Shown piece by piece: positions 17,387 to 25,466 of a DNA stretch of 64,000 nt. The notes under the pieces are model-generated. The model was not told where the DNA came from and did not search any database. It saw only the letters and a program-made list of their open reading frames with translations. Made by a program: the position numbers and the translations under genes. The stretch is from assembly GCF_021369635.1 (NCBI RefSeq), contig NZ_JAJNBZ010000019.1:60671-124670 (forward strand), in the 5' to 3' direction. Every line of letters starts with the position of its first letter. The stretch's first letter is position 1. Source of the stretch: Paenibacillus profundus. GTDB taxonomy: Bacteria > Bacillota > Bacilli > Paenibacillales > Paenibacillaceae.

Positions 17387-17470
17387 GTGCCTGTAAAATG
17401 TCCCGCGTGCGGGTATCGCCTTAAGGGCAAAGAAGCGGAGTGCCCTGACTGTGGCTTGGCGTTGCAATGA
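17387..17470 (+). CDS. Tiny zinc-ribbon protein or fragment (27 aa)
   Basis: From GTG 17387 the frame reads VPVKCPACGYRLKGKEAECPDCGLALQ, a compact double CPxCG zinc ribbon. A strong ribosome binding site (GAGGAGAGA) lies further upstream, before an ATG at 17356 in a different frame. The zinc ribbon may therefore be the frameshifted end of a slightly longer reading frame, or a micro-protein with a weak start. Confidence 0.35.
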   Translation: MPVKCPACGYRLKGKEAECPDCGLALQ

Positions 17471-17582
17471 ATGACGGGATGAATAGTGTATGAATAATAG
17501 AGGGATAAACGTTCTTGTCACATTGTGGCATATAATGCTACAATCAATAAATTGAATTACTAGTGTTTGTGGAAAATGAGAA

Positions 17583-17598
17583 GGGCTCAGTTGAGCCC
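17583..17598 (-). terminator. Hairpin after the small membrane protein gene
   Basis: GGGCTCA/TGAGCCC is a perfect 7-bp stem. On the minus strand it lies 12 nt past the stop at 17611 and is followed by TTCTCATTTTC, a weak T tract. Confidence 0.45.
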
Positions 17599-17610
17599 GA
17601 CTTCTATAAA

Positions 17611-17844
17611 TTATGACTTTTTCTTGCTCTTATTTTTATCCTTGTCATCGCCCTGATCGTCTTCTTCTTCCTTGTCTTCCTTCTCTTCGTGGAATTCGAC
17701 GGCGGAATGTCCAGTGATGTAGTCGAACGGCGTGTAGTTGCTGTCTGGAAGGCCTTTTCCGGCAATGATCTTAGAAGAGATGATGCCCAGGAGCACCAAT
17801 ATAGGGATAATCAAGGAGAATATCATTATCGCACCGACGTCCAT
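17611..17844 (-). CDS. Small membrane protein, DUF3951-like
   Basis: The 77-residue protein has one N-terminal transmembrane helix (IMIFSLIIPILVLLGIISSKII), a short motif LPDSNYTPFDYITG that I associate with DUF3951-type proteins, and a highly charged tail (EEKEDKEEEDDQGDDKDK then KSKKKS). AGGAT precedes the start. Function is unknown; the acidic-basic tail could bind metal or partners. Confidence 0.55.
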   Translation of the reverse strand: MDVGAIMIFSLIIPILVLLGIISSKIIAGKGLPDSNYTPFDYITGHSAVEFHEEKEDKEEEDDQGDDKDKNKSKKKS

Positions 17845-17945
17845 CCGGATACATCCTTTCCTCTTTGTTTGTAGCTAGTACGAACTGGAATGTTAATGGT
17901 TTCAAAAAATAGAAGTAATTACTTAAGAAAAATGGTGAATTACAG

Positions 17946-18428
17946 ATGACGCAGCAGGATGTAAAATATGGCATGTACACGATGTGCCTGGTGCAAGACG
18001 GCGATCGTGTGCTGTTGATCAATCGCCCCAATGAGCGCGGCTTTCCCGGTTATTTGGGACCTGGAGGGAAGGTGGATTTCCCGGAAAGCTTATCGGAAGG
18101 CGTTATTCGAGAAGTGTATGAAGAGACGGGGCTTCGGGTCAAAAACTTGATTTATAAAGGGCTGGACGAATATGTAGTCCCGCAAAAAAACTATCGGTAC
18201 ATGGTGTTCAACTATGTAGCAGATTCGTACGAGGGAGAACTGCTGGCCAATCCGCCGGAGGGCGAATTGCTCTGGGTGTCCATCGATGAAGCGATGGAGC
18301 TGCCGATGCAGCCTTGGTTCAGGAGACGGTTTCCCTTGTTCTTCGAACCAGGCACGTTTGAAATTTCGGTTGTGTGGGATGAGGATGCTAATGAGCCGAT
18401 AGAGGAGAGCATTAAGTTACTAAAGTAG
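17946..18428 (+). CDS. Nudix hydrolase (8-oxo-dGTP diphosphatase-like)
   Basis: The 160-residue enzyme carries a full Nudix box, GPGGKVDFPESLSEGVIREV followed by YEETGL, which binds Mg2+ and cleaves nucleoside-diphosphate-X substrates. The N-terminal YTMCLVQDGDRVLLINRPNERGF and C-terminal WFRRRFPLFFEPGTFE are like MutT/YtkD-type members that remove oxidised nucleotides, but the substrate is inferred. It lies 23 nt before a membrane protein gene on the same strand. Confidence 0.85.
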   Translation: MTQQDVKYGMYTMCLVQDGDRVLLINRPNERGFPGYLGPGGKVDFPESLSEGVIREVYEETGLRVKNLIYKGLDEYVVPQKNYRYMVFNYVADSYEGELLANPPEGELLWVSIDEAMELPMQPWFRRRFPLFFEPGTFEISVVWDEDANEPIEESIKLLK

Positions 18429-18451
18429 ATAAACTATCAGGAGACGCTTCT

Positions 18452-18952
18452 ATGCATGTTGTATTGTTCATTATTTCGATGCTATTCCTAAGTCTGCTTG
18501 TTTCGGATCCTAATCCGGAGCATGCAACCCTCCCGGCGGCTATTTCGATCGTTACATTCGTATTTTCTCTCTTGTTTTGGCGAGATCATCGATTGAATGA
18601 CGAATTCTCCGACTGGATTGTCGAGAATCGGGAACGGTTGAAGCAAGACGGATTGATGTTCAACGGTATTCTTATCGATGACCAGACTGAATTTATTCAG
18701 TACGAAGTATGCATTTCGATCGCGTATATCAGTTACCGGGGCAAGACCGCTTATTATGTGAACGGGCATCATTTCACAACGGTTTATTCGTTGTTTTTTT
18801 CTATGTACTGCTTGATATTTGGATGGTGGGCCTTGCCGAAGGGACCTCTAAATACGATAAAGGCAGTCATGCATAATATACGAGTTCAGCCTCGGAAGCT
18901 TAATTCCGTGGTGAATGAGATCATCGTAAATCGTATGAAACCAAGTGCATGA
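18452..18952 (+). CDS. Membrane protein of unknown function, paralogue 1
   Basis: The 166-residue protein has two N-terminal hydrophobic helices, a soluble segment (SDWIVENRERLKQDGLMFNG ILIDDQTE), the motif QYEVCISIAYIS, and a C-terminal hydrophobic hairpin with FGWWALPKGPLNT. The next gene encodes a clear paralogue with the same motifs. No known domain is recognised. The pair probably arose by tandem duplication and may form one membrane complex. Confidence 0.7.
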   Translation: MHVVLFIISMLFLSLLVSDPNPEHATLPAAISIVTFVFSLLFWRDHRLNDEFSDWIVENRERLKQDGLMFNGILIDDQTEFIQYEVCISIAYISYRGKTAYYVNGHHFTTVYSLFFSMYCLIFGWWALPKGPLNTIKAVMHNIRVQPRKLNSVVNEIIVNRMKPSA

Positions 18953-19083
18953 AAGGATTCGAGAAACCAATGATGAAACGAAACTATTCGCGCCAGACAG
19001 GAACCAATGCAGATAAGACGTGCAACAGTCGGGCGATAGAGCGTGACTGCTTGGTTTTTGCGGCATAAACAGGTGATGGACAG

Positions 19084-19602
19084 ATGCACAAATTATTGCT
19101 TTTCATATGTTTCCTCTTCCTGCTTGGATTAGGCAACAGCATATATCGGCAAGATATGAGCAATGCGATATTCCAGATCGTCATCGCATGTATACTATTT
19201 CTATTATATGTAGTCTTTCGCCGAAATGCCCGGAAAAAGGCTGATTTTGAAGGTTGGCTCCTGACTAATCGGGAACAATTCATGATGTCCTCCGAGCTCA
19301 TTTATGATGGCATTCGGCTGGATAAGGATTCGGAACTCGTCCAGTATGAAGTTTGTTTTTCGTTCGGTCTTATTAGCTTGCGGAGCAAAACCCGCCATTA
19401 CATCAAGGGCTACCACTATACGCCGCTCTTGAATTTGATGTTTACGGCGTACACGTTCCTCTTCGGCTGGTGGGCCTTGCCATTTGGCCCTTTTTATACG
19501 TTGCGCTCCATTGGATATAATCTATTTTCCAAGCCGAAGCTGCTGCACACGGTGGTAGGGGAACTGGCTGTGGCGCAGGCGGCGGAATCAAAGGATACAT
19601 AG
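19084..19602 (+). CDS. Membrane protein of unknown function, paralogue 2
   Basis: The 172-residue product aligns by eye with the previous gene: FEGWLLTNREQFMMSSELIYDGIRLDKDSE, then VQYEVCFSFGLISLRSKTR, then LFGWWALPFGPFYTLRSIGYN. Both have an N-terminal membrane anchor pair and a WWALP hairpin. The intergenic gap of ~130 nt holds no clear gene. A terminator follows at 19619. Confidence 0.7.
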   Translation: MHKLLLFICFLFLLGLGNSIYRQDMSNAIFQIVIACILFLLYVVFRRNARKKADFEGWLLTNREQFMMSSELIYDGIRLDKDSELVQYEVCFSFGLISLRSKTRHYIKGYHYTPLLNLMFTAYTFLFGWWALPFGPFYTLRSIGYNLFSKPKLLHTVVGELAVAQAAESKDT

Positions 19603-19618
19603 GTTGCAACACAGAAGC

Positions 19619-19643
19619 GAGCCGGGACTAGGCTCGTTTTTTG
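19619..19643 (+). terminator. Terminator after the paralogous membrane protein pair
   Basis: CGAGCC and GGCTCG form a 6-bp stem with a 6-nt loop, followed by TTTTTTG. Confidence 0.65.
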
Positions 19644-19693
19644 TTTGCGCGCAGGCGGGAATGGCAGCAGCCCCCTCCCTTGGAAACGGCAAT

Positions 19694-19831
19694 ATGGTGC
19701 AGGCCTCAGTAGAAGAGTCCTTTGTTCCATTCACCCTTACGGTCAGGAACGATTACGATGAGGTAAGGCGCATGCCGTTTTGTATAGATGCCATAGCGTA
19801 TCTAAGCGGTCGATCTCCTGATGGAAGTTAA
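19694..19831 (+). pseudogene. Short decayed copy A of an unknown gene family
   Basis: From ATG 19694 the frame reads MVQASVEESFVPFTLTVRND YDEVRRM... for 45 codons and stops. A second, frameshifted copy of the same family is at 20747. The shared parts are MVQ, PFTLTVRND/PFSLSVRND and EVRR. The complete gene is not seen in this window, so the function is unknown. Confidence 0.5.
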
Positions 19832-19917
19832 CCAAAGCCATCTTTTGAGAGGGCATCTTCTGACAGAAGGGGAGAATGAAGCAGAGAAGCGGTTGAAGTG
19901 GATCCAAGAGGTGATAA

Positions 19918-20055
19918 ATGATGGAGATTGAGGCATTTAAGACGCTAAGAGGAATAGGAAAAAAGTCGGTGAAAGCACAGATAGGCGGATTCTGTCCGGA
20001 GGATGGCAGACGTAGTTGGTTTGGCGGACACCGCGCTTCGGTTCAATCCCCTTAG
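19918..20055 (+). pseudogene. 5' fragment duplicate of the DUF1963-like gene at 24715
   Basis: AGAGGTGA and ATGATG are followed by MEIEAFKTLRGIGKKSVKAQ and IGGFCPEDGRRSWFGGH, nearly identical to the intact gene at 24715. Similarity stops at about 20031, where the sequence turns into a tRNA 3' end. It is a truncated duplicate. Confidence 0.8.
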
Positions 20056-20064
20056 GTCCCACCA
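20032..20064 (+). other. tRNA 3'-end relic
   Basis: The segment reads CTTCGGTTCAATCCC CTT AGGTCCC ACCA: a T arm, a 3' acceptor strand and an encoded CCA. No tRNA 5' half precedes it; the truncated DUF1963-like copy abuts it instead. It marks a recombination or integration junction at a former tRNA gene. Confidence 0.45.
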
Positions 20065-20077
20065 TCATACAGACGTA

Positions 20078-20104
20078 AACACGATCTCGTGGGTCGTGTT
20101 TTTT
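20078..20104 (+). terminator. Terminator behind the tRNA relic
   Basis: AACACGA and TCGTGTT pair with a 9-nt loop and are followed by four T residues (six with the arm). Confidence 0.65.
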
Positions 20105-20282
20105 GATGTTGTACAGTTCCTTGCTTTAACATGTTCTTGGCGTCATGAGTGATTAGAGCAGATGCAATAATTGGGGACATCATTCTGCAGGTTGCCGTTT
20201 GGCAGCTAATAAAGTAGGCGAGAATCCGTTTCAACCCTGGTCTTATGCTCATACTCTAAATGGAATAGGGAGGGATGAAAGT

Positions 20283-20669
20283 ATGGCAAGTAACGGATCG
20301 CTTTGCGGGCAGTTCTCAAACATTATCGGGGGCCAGTCCGGCTTCGCTGGGGGAAAGTGCGTATCGACAATAAACCGAGATCAAATAAGAGCAAAAATAT
20401 TGGGAAAACAATTTACAGTTACGTCTTCTTTTTCATTCGAATCATTAAATAATAAATCTGGCAGAGCGCTATGTTTAGGTAGAGCAGCATTTTTACAAAA
20501 CGAAGTCGATAAATTTACATCGGCCATTCGCAATCAAGGAATCAAAGTTACGTCTGTACACAACGAATGGCTATTCGAGCGCCCTCGTTTGATTTATATC
20601 AACATCGAAGCGGTTGAAAAACCGCTTGTTTTCGCAAGAAAAGTCAGGAGAGCGCTTGATGTTATTTAA
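20283..20669 (+). CDS. DUF1259 (LppY/LpqO-like) family protein
   Basis: The 128-residue protein matches what I recall of DUF1259 proteins: CGQFSNIIGGQSGFAGGKC, SSFSFESLNNKSGRALCLGR, AFLQNEVDKFTSAIRNQGIK, VTSVHNEWLFERPRLIYINI and a final LVFARKVRRALD. Function is unknown. ATG 20283 is chosen because GGGAGGGATGA lies just upstream; the frame is open further left without a site. The usual HNxW pattern of the family is kept, so it appears intact. Confidence 0.75.
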   Translation: MASNGSLCGQFSNIIGGQSGFAGGKCVSTINRDQIRAKILGKQFTVTSSFSFESLNNKSGRALCLGRAAFLQNEVDKFTSAIRNQGIKVTSVHNEWLFERPRLIYINIEAVEKPLVFARKVRRALDVI

Positions 20670-20746
20670 TTGAAGGGAATTCTGTAGATAAGATTGAAGT
20701 TTAAGGCTGGGAGGCAAAGGGATAAGGAGATTGAGTGCAGAGATTT

Positions 20747-20958
20747 ATGGTGCAGGACCTCTGTTCAAGAGTCCTTAGCTCCATTCTCCCTTTCCGTCAG
20801 AAACGATTGCGAGGAGGTAAGGCGCATACTATACTGTATTTCAGGAACGATCCCCTGATGGTGATATTCGAGATGAGTGTGGGAGCGACCTCGATGCCGT
20901 ATACATTCTGCAAGTGATCCTGAATTTCGCGGGTGCTTACGGTTATGAAGTGAAGTAG
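20747..20958 (+). pseudogene. Frameshifted copy B of an unknown gene family
   Basis: This region aligns with copy A at 19694 at the nucleotide level (ATGGTGCAGG, AAGAGTCCTT, GAGGTAAGGCGCAT, GATCTCCTGATGG-like). Its frame is shifted within the first 15 codons. The far end in another frame reads LQVILNFAGAYGYEVK and then stops. Function unknown. Confidence 0.5.
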
Positions 20959-20984
20959 CTGCTCAAGAAGCACTCTATGGACCG

Positions 20985-21030
20985 CAAAAAAACGGGCAAC
21001 CCAAGAATCAAGCCTCGGGCTGCCTTTTTG
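20985..21030. terminator. Bidirectional terminator between copy B and the hydrolase
   Basis: GGCAACCC and GGGCTGCC form the stem. T tracts lie on both sides: TTTTTG on the plus strand and TTTTTTTG when read on the minus strand for the hydrolase gene. Confidence 0.6.
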
Positions 21031-21038
21031 TCTTTTTG

Positions 21039-22151
21039 TTATAGGAATTTCTTCATTTCATTAAACGCTAACTCTCTATGGCCTGCTTGACAGTGTTGTT
21101 CACCACCTGTTTCTTTCGTGAATACTGTAGTTGTAATTGAAGCAGCATTCATTAATTCTTGTTGAATTTGTGGCAGCCGGCTAATAGGCACGTATTGATC
21201 ATCTTCTCCAGCTAATAAAAGAACATCTTGATTAATGAATGGTCCAATTCCGTGCATCGTGTGTTTTTCAAAATTTTTAATGAGATCAAAAGGCGTCGAT
21301 TCACCGGTGTTTTCCATTCCTTTTGTAATTTTCCAGCTTAAATCAATATTGTTAGCCATCATATTTTCAAATAAAGAATTAACTTTATCTGCTTCATTAC
21401 CATCAACTAGCTGCATAATACCATTATATGTTTCATCTGGCATACGATTTTTTAATGCATCTAGACCACAATAGAAAATGTTAAAGGCAACTACTTTATC
21501 TATTCTCTTTTCGAATGCCGCAGCACGCATAGCTAAATATCCTCCCCAAGAAGCGCCTACGATGCTTACACGATCTAACTTGAAATAATCAATCACCGAT
21601 GATATTGGTTTTTCCCAGTTGTGAATGAATTTGAGACCGTTTTTTAATGCAGTTCCTTGGCCTGGACCATCAAATACAATAATATTGTAATCAATTCCTT
21701 TCATAAATTTCATCATTTTAAGCATCTCTTCCATGTAAGAATCATAACCGCCAAAGACCAGTAATGTTTTTTTAGCCCCAGGTGTCAATAATTTTACAGC
21801 AGGAAGGTAGGAGTCTTCATAGGGAATCTTGTAGGATTCATAATCAAAATCATGAAAGCCCTTATAGAAGGTTTCTCTATATTTTTGATACATTTTTTCT
21901 TTATTTGGGTCTGCAGGCGCAAGGTAAAATTCTGCAGCTTGATAGTAGACCGAGGCTAAGTCATAGTCCTTGCTCTCTTCGCGTTTCTTGGCAAAATCCA
22001 GCCAAGCTTCATACCAGCTATTTGCATCATTTAATCTCGGAATAATGGTTTCCAAGTCAGCATTTGCTCTATCATCTTCTTGATAATAATCATTTATGAA
22101 ACGATTAATTTGAAGATTGAATTGTTCATTATTTACATATTGCTTAAACAT
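21039..22151 (-). CDS. Alpha/beta hydrolase
   Basis: The 370-residue cytosolic esterase/peptidase-like enzyme has a helical N-terminal region followed by an alpha/beta hydrolase fold. Motifs include LLVFGGYDSYMEEM (oxyanion-hole area), IIVFDGPGQGTAL, the nucleophile elbow GASWGGYLAMRAA, LLLAGEDDQYVP (acid region) and a final GEQHCQAGHR with the likely catalytic His. Layout recalls FrsA or dipeptidyl-peptidase-like hydrolases; the substrate is unknown. GGAGGGATAAAT leads into ATG 22151. A TetR-type remnant lies divergently upstream, perhaps its former regulator. Confidence 0.82.
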   Translation of the reverse strand: MFKQYVNNEQFNLQINRFINDYYQEDDRANADLETIIPRLNDANSWYEAWLDFAKKREESKDYDLASVYYQAAEFYLAPADPNKEKMYQKYRETFYKGFHDFDYESYKIPYEDSYLPAVKLLTPGAKKTLLVFGGYDSYMEEMLKMMKFMKGIDYNIIVFDGPGQGTALKNGLKFIHNWEKPISSVIDYFKLDRVSIVGASWGGYLAMRAAAFEKRIDKVVAFNIFYCGLDALKNRMPDETYNGIMQLVDGNEADKVNSLFENMMANNIDLSWKITKGMENTGESTPFDLIKNFEKHTMHGIGPFINQDVLLLAGEDDQYVPISRLPQIQQELMNAASITTTVFTKETGGEQHCQAGHRELAFNEMKKFL

Positions 22152-22189
22152 ATTTATCCCTCCTGTAGTTGAGTATGTAGTTATTCTAA

Positions 22190-22433
22190 AGCATAGAAAA
22201 AGAGCGATTGAACGGGGACTAATTGAATTACTCAAACAAGCTGACTTTAAAGATATTACGATCAAAAAAATTTGTGATCATTGTAACATGTAGCAGAATT
22301 ATATGCCGCTAACTCAATGGTGTTTCTGAATTGGGTTTTAAAAAACGAAAAAGATGCGAATATACTTCTTCTTGCAAATCAAATGCAAGAATATATTTTT
22401 ACACAGTTAAAGTCTAGCTTGTATAAAGGTTAA
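22190..22433 (+). pseudogene. TetR-family regulator remnant
   Basis: KRAIERGLIELLKQADFKDI TIKKICDHCNM is the first half of a TetR helix-turn-helix, interrupted by TAG. After a deletion the sequence resumes as WVLKNEKDANILLLANQMQ EYIFTQLKSSLYKG, a typical C-terminal helix end. The DNA-binding turn itself is gone, so it is not functional. Confidence 0.7.
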
Positions 22434-22439
22434 ATGAAT

Positions 22440-22692
22440 ATTTCCCCGCAATCATCTTGTTCGTATCGTTAACGAGATGGTGAACCGACTGGACGACCAA
22501 CTGTTTGCTGCCGCTTATCCTGGCGGAGGTCGTCATAGTTACCATCCCAAAATGCTCACCAAGGTCATCCTTTACGCCTACACCCAGCGCGTCTACTCTT
22601 CCCGTTTAAGAGGTTTGTTCTTTTTCCTGCTTGGGCAGAAGCTAGAATTTATACAAAGCCTCAAAAATGCATTTAACATTCTTTGGCTGTGA
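22440..22692 (+). mobile_element. IS1182-type transposase N-terminal fragment
   Basis: The frame reads NHLVRIVNEMVNRLDDQLFA, then GGGRHSYHPKMLTKVILYAY TQRVYSSR, the conserved N-terminal region of IS1182-family transposases. Similarity ends after YSSR, and the rest of the frame (LRGLFFFLLGQK...) is unrelated. No inverted repeats or DDE domain are seen, so it is a dead fragment. Confidence 0.72.
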
Positions 22693-22801
22693 TTGATCGT
22701 GGTGACACGGTTGGTCTCAGGAGGAAATTTTTTTCTGGTATTTTGAATTTTGCGAATAGTTAGCGTTATATTTCAGTATCGTTTCCCTCGATAAAAAAAT
22801 G

Positions 22802-22837
22802 AATCGCCTTGTCCTTTTTGAGGAGGACAGGGCGATT
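22802..22837 (-). terminator. Terminator after the Rpn-family gene
   Basis: AATCGCCTTGTCCT pairs with AGGACAGGGCGATT (one wobble, 8-nt loop). On the minus strand it is followed by CATTTTTTTATC. Confidence 0.8.
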
Positions 22838-22890
22838 TGGTTAGCCGCTGAATGCCTTGCCGAAAGGCGGTCAGTCCATAAGTAAGCAAA

Positions 22891-23727
22891 TTATTGAACC
22901 GCCTTTAGGGACTTGACCTCCGATTCAGATAGGCCGCTAGCTTTGGCAACGACTGCCGTCTCGATTCCCAACGCTAGCATGTTCTTAGCGATTTCAATTG
23001 CTTTATTTCGCTCACCTTGTTCTCTTGCCCATTCAATCATAGAAGCCTCATCATGCAAATACTTCTGTCGTTCCTCATACAATCGGCGGGCCTCACGATC
23101 CTGACTTAAGAATTCCAGCGTATCCATCGCTTTCTTCAATGTCGGTTCATTCATCTTCAGCACCTCCCAATTCGATTTGTCGGCACCCTTCAGAAACAGA
23201 AGCCAATTGATTAAGCCGCTCTCAACCGGAACGGATTGGTCGTCCAGCTTGGATAGTTCCATGAAATGCACTTCGATATCATCGGTTAATTCAAAGCCAG
23301 TGTGGTCTTCCCGCAGATGGAACACGTTGTGGTAACGGTCATTAGGCAGGAACGAATAGTTCAAGATATTGATGGTGACACACTTCTTCAGCTCCTTGTA
23401 GGTTTGCCCTTCCTGCAACTGGCTGGAGTAGCGTTTGCTCCAATAATAAAGGGTACGCTTTTCAATATCGTATTTATTAAACAACTGCATCTCGACGTTA
23501 ATCAGCTTGCCTTCCGCAGTCTTGCCCCAAATGTCGAAGATGGACTGCTTATCCAGCGGAGCATCCTTATCCGTGTATGGATTTAGAAGAACGATTTCCG
23601 TTAGCGGTGGCTCGCCCGACTCCGCGAAGGTTCGATTTAAGAAAGTGAGTAGCACGTCTTTATTTTCTTCACTGCCGAAAATTCGCTTAAACACGAAATC
23701 ATTCCGGGGATCGAGCAAATCTGTCAT
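22891..23727 (-). CDS. Rpn-family PD-(D/E)XK nuclease / putative transposase
   Basis: The 278-residue protein starts MTDLLDPRNDFVFKRIFGSE and contains IFDIWGKTAEGKLINVEMQL, the D...ExQ pattern of Rpn recombination-promoting nucleases. KRTLYYWSKRYSSQLQEGQT YKELKKCVTINILNY follows, and the C-terminus has a helical AIEIAKNMLALGIETAVVAK repeat. Such proteins can cut DNA and stimulate RecA-independent recombination. The start at 23727 is chosen because the -10 box TATAAT overlaps the upstream ATG at 23754, which would therefore not be in the mRNA, and GGAG lies before 23727. Confidence 0.85.
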   Translation of the reverse strand: MTDLLDPRNDFVFKRIFGSEENKDVLLTFLNRTFAESGEPPLTEIVLLNPYTDKDAPLDKQSIFDIWGKTAEGKLINVEMQLFNKYDIEKRTLYYWSKRYSSQLQEGQTYKELKKCVTINILNYSFLPNDRYHNVFHLREDHTGFELTDDIEVHFMELSKLDDQSVPVESGLINWLLFLKGADKSNWEVLKMNEPTLKKAMDTLEFLSQDREARRLYEERQKYLHDEASMIEWAREQGERNKAIEIAKNMLALGIETAVVAKASGLSESEVKSLKAVQ

Positions 23728-23752
23728 CCGATAATCAACTCCATTTCTTATC

Positions 23753-23760
23753 ATTATAGC
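23753..23760 (-). promoter_or_regulatory. Extended -10 promoter of the Rpn-family gene
   Basis: TGCTATAAT on the minus strand matches an extended -10 box. No good -35 is present. The stretch 23761-24099 beyond it holds no gene that I can support. Confidence 0.5.
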
Positions 23761-24102
23761 ATGCCCTGCGTACGTTTTTGTAGCTTGCGGCCGACTCTTT
23801 TAGCACATTCCCCGTTATCAAAAAGTGTCCGATCAATCAATGTAATGGTTGGGTGCTGGAATTCGAATTGAATGCCGCAGGCAGGAAGCATATGACGTTA
23901 AATCGGGACTCTTTCTTATATCTGTGCTAATGTAGTTTTTAGAGAAATGTATGACTTTGATGCGTTAAAAATAATTTAGTGCAAGCTGCCGCCCACCGCC
24001 TATACTATTGGCGTAATTTACAGTTTTCTTTCATCTAGCCCTTTGATCGGGCTGCATTATTAAGTAAAATATGGAATAGAGGCTGGGGAATAGGAGGCAA
24101 TG

Positions 24103-24645
24103 ATGAAAAAAACGACGTGGTTAGCCGTAATCTTCTTACTTACGAATGTAGGTTGGGGCATACTCTATGCTTATCAGCAGGGACAACAGGGAGTACGCGA
24201 CAACAAAGGGACAGACATCTATACTTTAGCAGGAAGCGGTATCAATTGGCGGGTGGACAACTATCGAATTGTAGTGACTCCCGATAACATACAACGGGGC
24301 AATGCCAGCTTGGTTTATTTGGGATCGGCAGACGATGTTGCCGACAGTGACTATTATTCGGTGACTTTTTTTGAACAGGATGTGAAGTTCGGAGCTGAAC
24401 CTGTGTTGAGTAAAAAGGCCCGTGCAGAGGGCGGTCCAGTGAATATACTGGTCAATGTGAACAAGATAGGGACTATTACGGGGCCTTATGAGTACGGTGA
24501 AATAGCGAAGACGAAACAAGATTATGAGAACACCTACGTTGAAATGATCTGGAAGGATAATGACGGAAAGAAAAACAAGGAAACCATTCAACTGCAGCTC
24601 GTTGATCATCTTGATGTGAGCCGTATCGGAGCAGAAGCGGAGTAG
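24103..24645 (+). CDS. Membrane-anchored or secreted protein of unknown function
   Basis: The 180-residue product has a basic start and hydrophobic segment (TWLAVIFLLTNVGWGILYAY) followed by a polar, beta-rich domain (GINWRVDNYRIVVTPDNIQR, GSADDVADSDYYSVTFFEQD, NTYVEMIWKDNDGKKNKETI). No cysteine lipobox is visible, so it is probably anchored by its N-terminal helix. AGGAGG favours the second ATG (24103) over 24100. No family recognised. Confidence 0.65.
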   Translation: MKKTTWLAVIFLLTNVGWGILYAYQQGQQGVRDNKGTDIYTLAGSGINWRVDNYRIVVTPDNIQRGNASLVYLGSADDVADSDYYSVTFFEQDVKFGAEPVLSKKARAEGGPVNILVNVNKIGTITGPYEYGEIAKTKQDYENTYVEMIWKDNDGKKNKETIQLQLVDHLDVSRIGAEAE

Positions 24646-24714
24646 ACTGCTGATGTTTACCAATGGATCTGACTTCGACTGCATAGATATAATATTGCAT
24701 ACAAGAGGTGAACA

Positions 24715-25407
24715 ATGATGGAGATTGAGGCATTTAAGAAGCTGAAAGAAATAGGGAAGAAACCGGTTAAGGCACAGATTGGTGGATTCCGTCCAGAAGA
24801 TGGCAGACGGAGCTGGTTTGGCGGACACTTTTACATAGATGCAGAAGCGGGATGGCCTACCGATACGGATGGTCATATGATTCCCGTATTGCAAGCGTAT
24901 GTACCTGAAATACCAGGCGGCATCGAAGGCGTGGGCCATTCCAGTATGATCCAAGTGTTTCTGAATAAGAAGCAGCTGCCACTGGAGCCCGCGAAGAACG
25001 GAGACGGATGGAAACTTATCGAGCATCCATCTGTGGATGGATTGCAGTTGGTTGACACGCCGGAAGAAGTGAGAGGATTAAGAGAATTTCAGATTAAATG
25101 GCACTTATCCGAAGAAAATGATTATCCGTGCTGGGAAGAGGCATGGGACTATGTTGATTTGACGCAGGTTAATGAGGACGACGAATGGAGTGACCAATTT
25201 TTTGATGAGTTCACGCGCTATACTTTTACTAAAATCGGGGGTTATCCGTCCTACATCCAATCCCCGATCTCGATGGAAGACTGCCAATTCGTCATGCAGT
25301 TCGCATCTGAGGAGAAGCCGCGCTTCATGATCGGTGACAATGGCAATCTGTATTTTTACAGATCGCGTGCCGACGGCGAGTGGTATATGTACTGGGATTG
25401 TTATTAA
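24715..25407 (+). CDS. DUF1963 (YwqG-like) family protein
   Basis: The 230-residue cytosolic protein has the features I associate with DUF1963: GGFRPEDGRRSWFGGHFYID near the start, HMIPVLQAYVPEIPGG, and IGGYPSYIQSP with FVMQFASEEKPRFMIGDNGN LYFYR near the end. These proteins are often linked to contact-dependent or polymorphic-toxin immunity loci, but their activity is unknown. AGAGGTG serves either ATG 24715 or 24718. A truncated duplicate of its 5' end is at 19918. Confidence 0.72.
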   Translation: MMEIEAFKKLKEIGKKPVKAQIGGFRPEDGRRSWFGGHFYIDAEAGWPTDTDGHMIPVLQAYVPEIPGGIEGVGHSSMIQVFLNKKQLPLEPAKNGDGWKLIEHPSVDGLQLVDTPEEVRGLREFQIKWHLSEENDYPCWEEAWDYVDLTQVNEDDEWSDQFFDEFTRYTFTKIGGYPSYIQSPISMEDCQFVMQFASEEKPRFMIGDNGNLYFYRSRADGEWYMYWDCY

Positions 25408-25466
25408 GGATGAAGATGGATTTATTGGATTTCATGGTTCATTATTTATGTAAAGAGAGGGTGGTT

